From: Gordonia malaquae NBRC 108250
GTDB taxonomy: Bacteria; Actinomycetota; Actinomycetes; Mycobacteriales; Mycobacteriaceae
Direction: 5' to 3'
NCBI RefSeq assembly: GCF_000344135.1
Contig: NZ_BAOP01000012.1
Coordinates: forward strand, 92,771-156,770
DNA: 64,000 nt
In this document: piece after piece, positions 1 to 8,911 of the stretch
How positions within the stretch are numbered: position 1 is the first letter of the stretch
Layout of the letters: every line of letters begins with the position of its first letter
Program-made: the position numbers and the translations under genes
Notes under the pieces: model-generated
Databases searched by the model: none
The model's input: only the letters and a program-made list of their open reading frames with translations
Told to the model about the DNA's origin: nothing

Positions 1-1
1 C

Positions 2-502
2 CGCTACGCGGCCCCGACTCTCAAGGCTGAGCAGGGGGCGTTCGCCGGCGACAAGAACGTCAAGCTGACGATCACCAACACCAATGTCTCCAGCGGTCTC
101 TTCGCCGAAAGCACCTGCTCGTCCAGCCTGCTCCACGGAACCGAGGCCCTGCAGGCGTTCGTCGCATTCAACAACAAGGACTACATCAACCTTCTCAAGA
201 TCATTGCGACCTCCAACAGCAAGGTCGGGCCGGTCGTCAGCAACAACCTGATCAGCCCCGGCCCGAACAGTGCGTCGCGCGAGGTCAGTGCCGCTGACGG
301 CGTCTACATCTACCTCGGCACCTGTGGCGGCATCAAGTCGCTGGAGCCGGGCAACGTCGGCGTCGCCTTGCTGCCGGTGATCGTGCCCAGTGGCGTCGGC
401 AGCATCGGCTCGGTACTGGACTTCGGTAGCGCTGCAATGGAATCCGGCATGGCGATGGGCGACGTCCTGAGCCTGCTGAGCATCCTCGGCAGCGGCTCCT
501 AG
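2..502 (+). CDS. 3' end of an unknown, possibly exported protein
   Basis: An open frame enters from the left edge and stops at TAG 500-502, leaving 166 residues. The visible part is rich in Ser, Gly, Asn and Ala and has two isolated cysteines (in AESTCSS and YLGTCGG) that could form a disulfide. It ends in a Gly/Ala/Met/Leu-rich tail. A strong terminator stem follows 14 bases later, so this is the last gene of its transcript. The composition suggests an exported protein, but any signal peptide lies outside the window. I do not recognise the family. Confidence 0.7.
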   Translation, partial: RYAAPTLKAEQGAFAGDKNVKLTITNTNVSSGLFAESTCSSSLLHGTEALQAFVAFNNKDYINLLKIIATSNSKVGPVVSNNLISPGPNSASREVSAADGVYIYLGTCGGIKSLEPGNVGVALLPVIVPSGVGSIGSVLDFGSAAMESGMAMGDVLSLLSILGSGS

Positions 503-515
503 TCGCTCGCTTCAA

Positions 516-558
516 AACAGTCGCCCGTGACCGTCTCCATCTGGTCCGGGCGACTGTT
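516..558 (+). terminator. Rho-independent terminator after the left-edge gene
   Basis: A perfect 12-bp stem (516-527 pairs with 547-558) continues after one bulged base into a further 4-bp stem (529-532 with 543-546), with a 10-base loop. The stem is flanked by AAAA on the left and TTGTCTTCT on the right. It lies directly after the TAG of the partial gene. Confidence 0.8.
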
Positions 559-866
559 GTCTTCTGGTCCGCGTCAGCATCGATCGGCGTCCGCGTGGTG
601 GGTGAAGGCTTCTCGCCGTGACGAGCGGCCTGATGGGCCACCAGGGGTGTGCGCCGTCTTAGGTTCACCGATGTGTGGCCCACGGCCGGCTCGGCGCTCA
701 GAACTCGCGGAATCGGTGAACATTAAACGGCGGCCGGATTCGGCGACGTCGGTCGGCAACGTGAACATGGCGGTCACTACGCTGGTGACGAGGCAGGAGC
801 ACACGGGGAAGCATTTTCGCGCCGCTCGTGTTGCCACCCACACAACGACGAAGGAGTCTTCACGAC
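559..866. other. Intergenic region with no gene seen
   Basis: About 308 bases lie between the terminator and the OsmC-like gene. Short frames on both strands lack ribosome sites and family features. The promoter for the OsmC-acyP-smc-ftsY run is expected here, but I see no clear -35/-10 pair. The only confident element is the AAGGAG ribosome site at 851-856. Confidence 0.5.
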
Positions 867-1274
867 ATGACTGATCTGTGGGTGCAGCGCACCGGAACCC
901 GGCGGTACACGGGCCAGAGCTCGCGCGGTGCGGAGGTGCTGATCGGTTCCGCCGACGTCGAGGGTGTGTTTACGCCCGGCGAGCTGTTGAAGATCGCTCT
1001 CGCGGCGTGCACCGGCATGTCGTCGGACAAGCCGCTGTCGCGTCGCCTCGGCGACGACTACGACGCGACCGTCCGCGTGTCAGGCGAGGCCGACCGCGAG
1101 AACGAGGTGTACCCGGTGCTGTCGGAGACCCTCGAAGTGGACCTGTCCGATCTCGATCCCGAGGCCGCTCAGCGGCTGCTCGTGGTCGTCGAACGCGCAG
1201 TCGACAAGGTGTGCACCGTGGGGCGCACCATCAAGGCAGGTGCGCAGGTCGAGCTGGCGATCGAAACGGACTGA
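867..1274 (+). CDS. OsmC/Ohr-family peroxiredoxin-like protein
   Basis: The protein has 135 residues, close to the usual OsmC-family length. These are cytoplasmic thiol peroxidases that reduce organic hydroperoxides through two cysteines. Both are present: Cys48 in the central helix (LAACTGM) and Cys116 in DKVCTVGRT. The ATG at 867 was chosen because AAGGAG at 851-856 sits just upstream; an in-frame ATG at 828 has no such site. The acylphosphatase gene begins three bases after the stop, so the two are probably co-transcribed. M. tuberculosis also has an OsmC-like gene next to acyP and smc (Rv2923c). Substrate is not predictable. Confidence 0.88.
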   Translation: MTDLWVQRTGTRRYTGQSSRGAEVLIGSADVEGVFTPGELLKIALAACTGMSSDKPLSRRLGDDYDATVRVSGEADRENEVYPVLSETLEVDLSDLDPEAAQRLLVVVERAVDKVCTVGRTIKAGAQVELAIETD

Positions 1275-1277
1275 CAC

Positions 1278-1547
1278 ATGGAACGGCTGTCGGCATGGGT
1301 GCACGGAAACGTCCAAGGCGTCGGTTTCCGCTGGTGGACTCGATCGCGAGCGTTGGAGCTCGGCCTGGTCGGTTATGCGTCCAATCACGCCGACGGTCGG
1401 GTCCACGTGGTGGCCGAAGGGCCACGTCCGCAGTTGGACGCCCTGCTGAATGCACTGCGGTCCGGCGAGACGCCCGGACGCGTGGATCTGGTGGTCGAGG
1501 ACTTCCTCGCGGCGCGCTCGGACCTGCACTCGTTCGTCGAACGCTGA
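1278..1547 (+). CDS. acyP: Acylphosphatase
   Basis: This 89-residue protein hydrolyses acyl-phosphate bonds such as those of acetyl- or carbamoyl-phosphate in the cytosol. The N-terminal block [13 protein letters not shown] carries the phosphate-binding loop and catalytic Arg18; the catalytic Asn is Asn36 in YASNHADG. The whole alpha/beta sandwich is present at normal length. It starts three bases after the OsmC-like gene and ends 25 bases before smc, an arrangement also found in mycobacteria. Confidence 0.93.
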   Translation: MERLSAWVHGNVQGVGFRWWTRSRALELGLVGYASNHADGRVHVVAEGPRPQLDALLNALRSGETPGRVDLVVEDFLAARSDLHSFVER

Positions 1548-1572
1548 GGTCGCACGGGTAAACTGGACAGCC

Positions 1573-4500
1573 GTGCACCTCAAGAGCCTCACCCTCAAGG
1601 GCTTCAAATCGTTCGCGTCGTCGACGACGCTGCGATTCGAGCCCGGCATCACGTGTGTGGTGGGGCCGAACGGGTCGGGCAAGTCGAACGTCGTGGACGC
1701 CCTCACCTGGGTGATGGGTGAGCAGGGCGCGAAGGCGTTGCGCGGCGGAAAGATGGCCGACGTCATCTTCGCCGGAACGTCCGGTCGGGCACCGCTCGGC
1801 CGTGCGGAAGTGACGCTGACCATCGACAACTCCGACGGCGCGCTGCCGATCGAGTACTCCGAAGTGTCGGTCACGCGGCGCATGTTCCGCGACGGCGCGG
1901 GGGAGTACGAGATCAACGGGAACTCGTGTCGTCTCATGGATGTGCAGGAACTCCTCTCCGACTCCGGCATCGGCCGCGAGATGCACGTCATCGTCGGTCA
2001 GGGTCGGCTCTCCGCGATTCTCGAATCGAAGCCGGAAGATCGCCGAGCGTTCATCGAAGAGGCGGCGGGCGTCCTCAAACATCGTCGGCGCAGAGAGAAG
2101 GCGGTCCGCAAGCTCGACGCGATGGCCGCGAACCTCGCCCGCCTGACGGACCTGACAGCAGAGCTGCGCCGACAGCTCAAACCCCTCGGACGACAAGCGG
2201 AGGTGGCGCGCCGCGCGGCGACGGTGCAGGCAGACCTGCGTGACGCTCGACTGCGGCTGGCGGCTGACGACCTCGTGACCCGCCGTGAGGAGATGGCGCA
2301 GCACACGAGCCTCGAACACGAGATCCGCGAACGGCAGAACGAGGTGGCCGCCCAATTAGACGAGGCGACAGCCGCGCTGACTGCGGCGCAGGAGCACCTC
2401 GCGCAGATCACGCCCGCGGCCACCGAGGCCGGACGCGTCTACCACCAGCTTTCGACGCTGGCCGAGCGTGTCGACGGGACCCGCCGGGTCGCGTCCGAAC
2501 GCGCGGCGCACCTGTCGCAACCTGCGTCCGCGCCCACCGGCCCAGACCCTGAGACGTTGGAGCGCCAGGCCGAAGAAGCGGCGATGACCGAGGCGGAACA
2601 CGCGTTCGCCGTCGAAGAGGGCGCAGAACGCCTCGAGTACGCGACCGCCGCACTCCAGGCCGCAGAACAGGCCGCATCGGCCGCTGAGAAGGCGCACATG
2701 GCTGCGGTGCAGGCAGTCGCCGATCGCCGTGAAGGCCTCGCCCGTCTCGAAGGCCAGGCCGCGAACCTACGGACCAAGGTGGAGTCGGTGGACGCTGAGA
2801 CGTCGCGTCTGGCCGAGGGCATCGAGGCCGCCCACCAGCGTGCCGACGCCGCGCAGGCCCTCATCGACGAGCAGGCCGCCGCGACCGCGGAGCTGGAGTC
2901 GCGCGAGGCGAGTCTCGACGAGCATCACGAACGATGTGTCGCCGCACTCGAGACTGCTTCCGCGACCGTCGTCGCATTGCAGAAGACCGAACGCGAGGCC
3001 GAGCAGGCGATCGCCTCGCTCACCGCACGCATCGAAGCGCTCGCCGTCGGCCTCGAACGCGGCGACGGTGGCGCATGGCTCCAAGAACACGCTGGTGACG
3101 GACTTCTCGCTCCGCTGTCGGACCTGCTGACCGTGGAACCGGGATACGAGACCGCGGTCTCGCTGGCCCTCGGGCCCGCCGCCGACGCCATCGCCACTGT
3201 AGACGGACTCGCCGCGGTGCGGGCGCTCGACGCTCTCCGAGGCGGGGACGGGGGACGGGCGGCACTGATAGTCGGCGGCCTTCCGCAGACGGCCGAGCCC
3301 ACCCGCCCGCAACTGCCGGCAGGCGTCGTGTGGGCGCGTGACGTGGTCAGCGCACCGGACACGATCAGCGGTGCCGTCGACATTCTTCTGGCCGGCACCG
3401 TGATCGTCGACGATGCGGCACTCGGACTGCGGCTGGCCGCCGAGCACGGATTGGTGGCCGTCACCGGAGACGGTGACCGGGTGTCGGCAGCGTCGGTGGA
3501 AGGCGGTTCGTCCAAGCGTCCGTCGACGCTCGAAGTCCAGTCGGCCGTCGACACCGCGACTGACGACCTCGCAAAGGCACGGGCGACCGTCGACCGCGTG
3601 CTCGGCGAACTGAGCGAGGCTCAGGCCGCCGAGGCTCAAGCCAGGGAGGCCGCTGAGGGTGCACTGGCAGCGCTGAATGAGTCCGATGCCAACGTCGGCG
3701 CCGCATACGAACAACTGGGCCGCCTCGGTTCCGACGTCCGTTCCGCTCGTGATGAAGCCGACCGACTCACCCGGCAGCGGCGTTTCGTCGAAGAGGGGAG
3801 AGCCGACAATCTCGCGGCCCTCACCGAGGTCGAGGAGAGGCTCGCCCGGGCCCTCGACGAGCACGACGACCCGACGGCGGGAGACCTCGACAGCGGAATG
3901 CGAGAGGCGGCCGCGGCAGAGGTCGCGTCCGCGCGATCGATGGAAGTCGAGACCCGACTGACCCTTCGGACGGCCGAGGAGCGTCTCGGATCGGTACGCG
4001 GCAAAGCCGAGAGTCTGCGCCGTGCGGCAGTCAACGAGCGAGCCAACCGTGAGCGACTCAAGCGGCAGGACGCCAGCCGTCGGTACGCGGCGGGCGTCGC
4101 GAACGTCGTCGTCGACGCAGGACGGAAGCTCGCCGATGCGGTGTCGACCGCAGCCTCCGACGCCGCCCGCGGACGTGACGAACTCGAGGCCGTCCGTGCC
4201 GCACGGACCACGGAGACCGACGAACTGCGTCGACTGGTCGACGAACTCACCGCCACCATGAATCAACTCCGTGACGCCGTGCACCGCGACGAGATCGCCA
4301 AGGCGCAGGCCGAACTGCGGATCGAGCAGCTCGAAGAACAGGTGCTCGAACAGTTCGCTATGGCACCGGACGACCTCGTCGCCGAATACGGTCCCGACGT
4401 TCCGATGCCGCCGTCTGATCTAGAGATGCGCGAATACGAGGACGCCAAAGCCCGCGGCGAGCAGGTGGTCGCTCCGGCGCCGATGCCATACGACCGCAAG

Positions 4501-5193
4501 ACACAGGAGATCCGCGCGAAGCGGGCGCAGAAGGACCTCACCACACTCGGCAAGGTGAACCCGCTCGCGCTCGAGGAGTTCGCCGCGCTCGAGGAGCGCT
4601 ACTCGTTCCTGTCGACACAACTCGAAGACGTCAAGAAGGCGCGTGACGACCTCCTCGACGTGGTGGCTGATGTCGACGCGAGAATCCTGCAGGTCTTCAC
4701 CGAGGCGTACGCCGACGTCGAAGCCGAGTTCACCCAGGTGTTCGCGACACTCTTCCCCGGCGGCGAAGGCCGACTCGTCTTGACCGATCCGTCCGACATG
4801 TTGACCACCGGCGTCGAGGTGGAGGCGCGCCCGCCCGGCAAGAAAGTCAAACGGCTGTCGCTGCTCTCCGGCGGCGAGAAGTCGTTGACCGCGGTCGCCA
4901 TGCTCGTCGCGATCTTCCGCGCCCGGCCGTCACCGTTCTATGTGATGGACGAAGTGGAGGCCGCCCTCGACGACGCGAACCTCCGGCGTCTCATCAGCCT
5001 GTTCGAGCAGCTTCGCGAAAAATCGCAGCTCATCGTCATCACACACCAGAAACCGACGATGGAGATCGCCGACGCCCTGTACGGCGTCAGCATGCGCGGC
5101 GACGGCATCACCCAAGTCATCTCCCAACGACTCCGCGGCGTCGACCTCGCCACGGCAGGCTCATCGCCACAAGGAAAGGCACAGTCTTCGTGA
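1573..5193 (+). CDS. smc: Chromosome segregation ATPase SMC
   Basis: The 1206-residue protein condenses and segregates the chromosome together with ScpA and ScpB. The Walker A loop is GPNGSGKSN at residues 31-39. Two long Ala/Glu/Arg-rich coiled coils flank a hinge at roughly 495-640. The C-terminal head has the ABC signature LSGGEKSL near 1098 and Walker [13 protein letters not shown] near 1120. The GTG at 1573 ([14 protein letters not shown]) is preferred because it begins exactly at the conserved SMC N-terminus; the same frame is open further upstream but reads through acyP. The stop overlaps the ftsY start by four bases (GTGA). Scp genes are not in this window. Confidence 0.97.
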   Translation: MHLKSLTLKGFKSFASSTTLRFEPGITCVVGPNGSGKSNVVDALTWVMGEQGAKALRGGKMADVIFAGTSGRAPLGRAEVTLTIDNSDGALPIEYSEVSVTRRMFRDGAGEYEINGNSCRLMDVQELLSDSGIGREMHVIVGQGRLSAILESKPEDRRAFIEEAAGVLKHRRRREKAVRKLDAMAANLARLTDLTAELRRQLKPLGRQAEVARRAATVQADLRDARLRLAADDLVTRREEMAQHTSLEHEIRERQNEVAAQLDEATAALTAAQEHLAQITPAATEAGRVYHQLSTLAERVDGTRRVASERAAHLSQPASAPTGPDPETLERQAEEAAMTEAEHAFAVEEGAERLEYATAALQAAEQAASAAEKAHMAAVQAVADRREGLARLEGQAANLRTKVESVDAETSRLAEGIEAAHQRADAAQALIDEQAAATAELESREASLDEHHERCVAALETASATVVALQKTEREAEQAIASLTARIEALAVGLERGDGGAWLQEHAGDGLLAPLSDLLTVEPGYETAVSLALGPAADAIATVDGLAAVRALDALRGGDGGRAALIVGGLPQTAEPTRPQLPAGVVWARDVVSAPDTISGAVDILLAGTVIVDDAALGLRLAAEHGLVAVTGDGDRVSAASVEGGSSKRPSTLEVQSAVDTATDDLAKARATVDRVLGELSEAQAAEAQAREAAEGALAALNESDANVGAAYEQLGRLGSDVRSARDEADRLTRQRRFVEEGRADNLAALTEVEERLARALDEHDDPTAGDLDSGMREAAAAEVASARSMEVETRLTLRTAEERLGSVRGKAESLRRAAVNERANRERLKRQDASRRYAAGVANVVVDAGRKLADAVSTAASDAARGRDELEAVRAARTTETDELRRLVDELTATMNQLRDAVHRDEIAKAQAELRIEQLEEQVLEQFAMAPDDLVAEYGPDVPMPPSDLEMREYEDAKARGEQVVAPAPMPYDRKTQEIRAKRAQKDLTTLGKVNPLALEEFAALEERYSFLSTQLEDVKKARDDLLDVVADVDARILQVFTEAYADVEAEFTQVFATLFPGGEGRLVLTDPSDMLTTGVEVEARPPGKKVKRLSLLSGGEKSLTAVAMLVAIFRARPSPFYVMDEVEAALDDANLRRLISLFEQLREKSQLIVITHQKPTMEIADALYGVSMRGDGITQVISQRLRGVDLATAGSSPQGKAQSS

Positions 5194-6509
5194 CTACAGA
5201 AGTCCTCATCGGAATCATCGTCGGAGTGATCCTGCTGATCGCTCTGGTCGGCCTGACCGGCTATCTGATCAGCCGCAAGCGGCAGATCTCGATCTCCGAC
5301 AAGCCCGAACAGATGGATGTCACCGACGGCACCACACGCCAAGTGGACCGATCGGGGGGCTACCAGGCCGGCTCGGGTTTCAACTTCAGTCAGGGCGGGA
5401 CGGCGACCGTTGACGCGCCCGCACCCGCGCCCGAGCCCGAGCCTGAGCCGGTCGACGCTCCGGAAGTCGAGGCACAGCCGGAGGTCTCGGAGTCGACCGC
5501 CGCTGAGCCTGCTTCCGCCGAACCAGAAGCGGCCGAGCCCGAACCGGAGCCGATCGTCGAAGACGCTCCGGCGCCGGCCCTCGACGACATCGAACCCACG
5601 GCCGGACGCCTGTCCCGTCTGCGTGGACGACTCTCTCGTTCGCAAGGCGCCATCGGCGCCAGCGTCCTGGGCCTGCTCGGTGCGGGTGATCTCGATGAAG
5701 ACTCGTGGGAAGAGATCGAAGACACCCTGGTCATGGCCGACCTCGGCACTGCGGCTACCGCCACTGTCGTCGAACGGCTGCGCGAGGAGTTGGCGACCGG
5801 CAAGGTCCGCACGGCCGACGACGCGCGTTCGGCACTTCGTCGGATCCTCATCGAGCAGCTCCATCCGAAGCTTGATCGCTCGGTGAAGGCGCTTCCGCAC
5901 GCCGACGGACCGGCAGTGGTGCTGGTGGTCGGCGTGAACGGTGTCGGCAAGACCACCACCACCGGGAAGCTCGCGCGAGTGCTCGTCGCAGACGGACGAC
6001 GCGTGACACTCGGAGCCGCGGACACCTTCCGCGCCGCGGCCGCCGACCAACTGCAGACCTGGGGCGAGCGCGTCGGTGCGGGCATCGTCCGGGGCAAGGA
6101 AGGCGCCGACCCGGCGTCGGTCGCGTTCGACGCCGTCAGCAAGGGTATCGACGACGGGGTGGACGTCGTCCTCATCGACACCGCCGGTCGACTGCACACC
6201 AAGACCGGGCTCATGGACGAGCTCGGGAAGGTGAAGCGCGTGGTGGAGAAGAAGGTTCCCGTCGACGAGGTCCTGCTCGTCCTCGATGCGACCGTTGGAC
6301 AGAACGGACTCATGCAGGCGAAGGTGTTCGCCGAGGTCGTCGACCTGACCGGCGTGGTGCTGACCAAACTCGACGGAACGGCCAAGGGCGGCATCGTCTT
6401 CCGCATCCAGGAAGAGCTCGGTGTGCCGGTGAAACTCGTCGGTCTCGGAGAAGGCGCAGACGATCTCGCTCCCTTCGAACCCGGCGCATTCGTCGACGCA
6501 CTGCTGTAA
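5190..6509 (+). CDS. ftsY: Signal recognition particle receptor FtsY
   Basis: FtsY (439 residues) is the membrane-associated GTPase that receives SRP-ribosome complexes and hands them to SecYEG. It begins with a hydrophobic segment (about residues 4-27) ending in SRKR, so it is probably membrane anchored. An acidic Pro/Glu-rich linker of about 100 residues follows, then the NG domain. G motifs are [13 protein letters not shown] (about 248), [20 protein letters not shown] and [10 protein letters not shown]. Translation is coupled to smc through a GTGA overlap, and a terminator follows the stop. Its partner Ffh is encoded at 14812. Confidence 0.97.
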   Translation: MTTEVLIGIIVGVILLIALVGLTGYLISRKRQISISDKPEQMDVTDGTTRQVDRSGGYQAGSGFNFSQGGTATVDAPAPAPEPEPEPVDAPEVEAQPEVSESTAAEPASAEPEAAEPEPEPIVEDAPAPALDDIEPTAGRLSRLRGRLSRSQGAIGASVLGLLGAGDLDEDSWEEIEDTLVMADLGTAATATVVERLREELATGKVRTADDARSALRRILIEQLHPKLDRSVKALPHADGPAVVLVVGVNGVGKTTTTGKLARVLVADGRRVTLGAADTFRAAAADQLQTWGERVGAGIVRGKEGADPASVAFDAVSKGIDDGVDVVLIDTAGRLHTKTGLMDELGKVKRVVEKKVPVDEVLLVLDATVGQNGLMQAKVFAEVVDLTGVVLTKLDGTAKGGIVFRIQEELGVPVKLVGLGEGADDLAPFEPGAFVDALL

Positions 6510-6523
6510 GCGCACCTCGACGA

Positions 6524-6554
6524 GATCCCCATCCGGCCGTGCCGGGTGGGGATC
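6524..6554 (+). terminator. Terminator after ftsY
   Basis: A 14-bp stem with one G-T pair (6524-6537 with 6541-6554) and a three-base loop is followed by TTTGCGTT. It sits 14 bases after the ftsY stop and closes the osmC-like to ftsY transcript. Confidence 0.8.
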
Positions 6555-6597
6555 TTTGCGTTCTGGGTCGTGTGAGGGCCGGATCCCTTGAAAGCAA

Positions 6598-6653
6598 CTT
6601 CTGAATCATGGTTCAATACTTTCCGAACGAAGAATTGAATTGAGATTCAGAAG
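6598..6653. promoter_or_regulatory. Double palindromic operator upstream of the TetR/acyl-CoA operon
   Basis: CTTCTGAATC (6598-6607) is matched by its exact reverse complement GATTCAGAAG (6644-6653), and TTCAAT (6612-6617) by ATTGAA (6634-6639). Both pairs share the centre 6625.5. Each half of the structure is itself a 14-bp TetR-style palindrome: TGAATCATGGTTCA (6602-6615, 12 of 14 positions symmetric) and TGAATTGAGATTCA (6636-6649, 10 of 14). The inner arms match TGAA-N6-TTCA. It ends nine bases before the GTG of the TetR gene, so autoregulation is likely. The ligand is inferred to be an acyl-CoA from the downstream enzymes. Confidence 0.75.
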
Positions 6654-6662
6654 GGGTGGGCA

Positions 6663-7292
6663 GTGGCATACCGACCGACCGAGGCGACGCGTCGCGCGGC
6701 GCAGGAGAAGCGCGCAGCGATGCTCGCCGCCGCGCGCGGTCTGGTCGCAGACGCCGGATTCTCCGGGGCGACGGTTGCGGCCATCGCCGAGGGCGCCGAC
6801 GTGAGCGTCGGATCGGTCTACTCGTACTTCGACAACCGTGAGACGCTGCTCGCCGAAGTGTTCCGCACCGCGGCGGAGTACGAGTTCGCCCAGGTGGCAG
6901 CGGCGGTCGAGGCCGCAGGCGGCGACCCTCTCGCGCAACTCGACGCACTGATCGTCACCTTCGCCGACCGTGCGCTGCGCGGTCGGCGGATGGCGTGGTC
7001 GCTGCTCTTCGAGCCCGTCATCCCCGCCGTCGACGCTGAACGCCTCCGGCTGCGCCAGTGGTATCGCGACCTGGGCGAGGCCGTGATCGCTGCGGGCGTG
7101 GCGTCGTCGGCCTTCGTCGACCAGGACGTGCGCGTGACCGCTTCTGCCGTCATGGGCGCGATCTCCGAAGCGCTCGTCGGGGCCCTCAATCCCGACACAT
7201 CGCCGCTGGCCACCGACCCCGATCAACTGCTCGGAACCATCCGAGCATTCTGCCTACGTGCGCTCGGCGCACCACCGAAGGAGACTCCATGA
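6663..7292 (+). CDS. TetR-family regulator of the acyl-CoA operon
   Basis: The 209-residue protein has an N-terminal TetR helix-turn-helix (about residues 10-60: RGLVADAGFSGATVAAIAEG, then VGSVYSYFDNRETLL) and a helical ligand-binding domain. GTG 6663 is used, with a GGGGTGGG sequence just upstream acting as a weak ribosome site. A double operator lies directly upstream, so the protein probably represses its own operon. Its stop overlaps the start of the acyl-CoA dehydrogenase by ATGA, and the ligase follows. Fatty-acid regulators of this class in Mycobacteriales release DNA on binding acyl-CoA; that is inference here. Confidence 0.88.
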   Translation: MAYRPTEATRRAAQEKRAAMLAAARGLVADAGFSGATVAAIAEGADVSVGSVYSYFDNRETLLAEVFRTAAEYEFAQVAAAVEAAGGDPLAQLDALIVTFADRALRGRRMAWSLLFEPVIPAVDAERLRLRQWYRDLGEAVIAAGVASSAFVDQDVRVTASAVMGAISEALVGALNPDTSPLATDPDQLLGTIRAFCLRALGAPPKETP

Positions 7293-8908
7293 CCGCCACC
7301 CACGATGTGTTCAACCAGGCCGCGCCCCGCGTCGACGTCAACGAGTATCTGACCGACCTGCCGCTCGTGGAAGCAGTGGAGGCGTACGGCGCGTCCTGGG
7401 CCACCGACGAGCTCACCGAAGCGGGTGCACTCGTCGGACGTGCGGACTTCCAGCGTGACGCGGAACTCGCCAACACGATCACTCCGAAGCTCCACACTCA
7501 CGACCGATGGGGACATCGCGTCGACGAGATCGAGTTCCATCCCGCCTACCACCGGATCATCGGCGACGCCATCGCACACGGCGCGCACACGAGCTGCTGG
7601 GACGATCCGCGCGAGGGGGCGCACGTCGCCCGCGCGGCGATGTTCATGCAGTTCGGGCAGGTGGAGCCCGGCCACGCGTGTCCGGTGAGCATGACGCACG
7701 CGGTGGTCCCGTCATTGCGCGTGGATCAGACGCTCGCGGATCAGTGGATCCCGCGGACCCTGTCGCGCGACTACGATCCGTCACTGGCCGATCCGGCGAA
7801 GAGCTCCGCGATCTTCGGCATGGCGATGACCGAGAAGCAGGGTGGATCCGACATTCGCGCCAACACCACACGCGCGGTCGACAACGGGGACGGGACCTAC
7901 CGGATCACCGGGCACAAATGGTTCTGCTCCGCGCCGCAGTCTGACGCGTTCCTCGTCCTGGCGAAGACCGAGCCGGGGGTGACCTGCTTCGTGGTCCCGC
8001 GCACGCTGCCGGACGGCTCGCGCAACACCTTCAACATCCAGCGCCTCAAAGACAAGCTCGGAAACAAGTCGAACGCGTCGAGTGAGATCGAGTTCTCCGA
8101 CACCGTCGGCTGGCGTCTCGGTGACGAGGGTTCGGGCGTGCGCACGATCATCGAGATGGTCAACCAGACTCGCCTCGACTGCGCGTTGGGCAGTGCCGCG
8201 GGCATGCGGCAGTCGGTCGCGGAAGCCGCATGGCATGTGCGCCACCGCTCCGCGTTCGGCGCGACCCTGATCGACCAGCCCGCGATGACCGCGGTGATCG
8301 CCGATCTTCAGGTGGAGGCCGAGGCCGCGATGTGGACCGCGATGCGTCTGGCGTCCGCGTACGACGACGACTCGGAGCAGTCGCAGGCGTTCCGGAGACT
8401 CGCCACCGCTGTCGGCAAGTACTGGGTGTGCAAACGAGGCCCGAACCACGCATACGAGGCACTCGAGTGTCTCGGCGGCAACGGATACACCGAGGCGTTC
8501 CCGCTGGCCCGTCGCTTCCGCGAGCAGCCGGTGATGGCAGTGTGGGAGGGGTCGGGGAATGTCATAGCGCTCGACGTCTTGCGTGCGATGGTGCGTGATC
8601 CGCTGTCGGTCGAGGCGCTCGACGCCGAGTTCGAACTCGCACTCGGTCAGCACCGCGCGTACGACCTGCATGTCGAGAACACACGCAAACTCGTGGCGCA
8701 GGCCGCCGCTGATCCGTTGAACGCGCCCGCCATCGCGCGTCGTCTGACGGAGTCGCTGGCGATTGCCCTTCAGGGATCGATCGTCATCCGACAGGCGCCG
8801 TCGTTCGTCGCGGACGCGTTCGTCGCAGGTCGGATCGCCGAACCGGGCCAGATGTACGGCGTTCTCGACTCCAAGCTCGACCTGGCCGCGATCGCCGGAC
8901 GGGCCTGA
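7289..8908 (+). CDS. AidB-like acyl-CoA dehydrogenase
   Basis: A 539-residue flavoprotein of the acyl-CoA dehydrogenase superfamily, longer than the usual 380-400 residues and matching the AidB-like branch. Seen motifs are FGMAMTEKQGGSDIRANTTRA (substrate/FAD loop), ITGHKWFCSAPQSDAFLVLA, and LECLGGNGYTEAFPLARRFRE with VMAVWEGSGNV in the C-terminal helical domain. The ATG at 7289 has GAAGGAG eight bases upstream and overlaps the TetR stop. The ligase starts three bases after its stop. It probably oxidises an unusual (branched or short) acyl-CoA made by the ligase. AidB itself is linked to alkylation damage, but this context favours catabolism. Confidence 0.88.
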   Translation: MTATHDVFNQAAPRVDVNEYLTDLPLVEAVEAYGASWATDELTEAGALVGRADFQRDAELANTITPKLHTHDRWGHRVDEIEFHPAYHRIIGDAIAHGAHTSCWDDPREGAHVARAAMFMQFGQVEPGHACPVSMTHAVVPSLRVDQTLADQWIPRTLSRDYDPSLADPAKSSAIFGMAMTEKQGGSDIRANTTRAVDNGDGTYRITGHKWFCSAPQSDAFLVLAKTEPGVTCFVVPRTLPDGSRNTFNIQRLKDKLGNKSNASSEIEFSDTVGWRLGDEGSGVRTIIEMVNQTRLDCALGSAAGMRQSVAEAAWHVRHRSAFGATLIDQPAMTAVIADLQVEAEAAMWTAMRLASAYDDDSEQSQAFRRLATAVGKYWVCKRGPNHAYEALECLGGNGYTEAFPLARRFREQPVMAVWEGSGNVIALDVLRAMVRDPLSVEALDAEFELALGQHRAYDLHVENTRKLVAQAAADPLNAPAIARRLTESLAIALQGSIVIRQAPSFVADAFVAGRIAEPGQMYGVLDSKLDLAAIAGRA

Positions 8909-8911
8909 GAC

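Noticed and set aside
527..874. Overlapping small frames on both strands in the gap before the OsmC-like gene
   Set aside because: No ribosome site or conserved sequence, and they run into the terminator stem or the OsmC start.
2767..4284. A 505-codon minus-strand frame inside smc
   Set aside because: Antisense to the SMC coiled coil and hinge, with no family features; a composition shadow.
4938..6515. A 525-codon minus-strand frame across the smc end and ftsY
   Set aside because: Antisense to two certain genes and without conserved motifs or a ribosome site.
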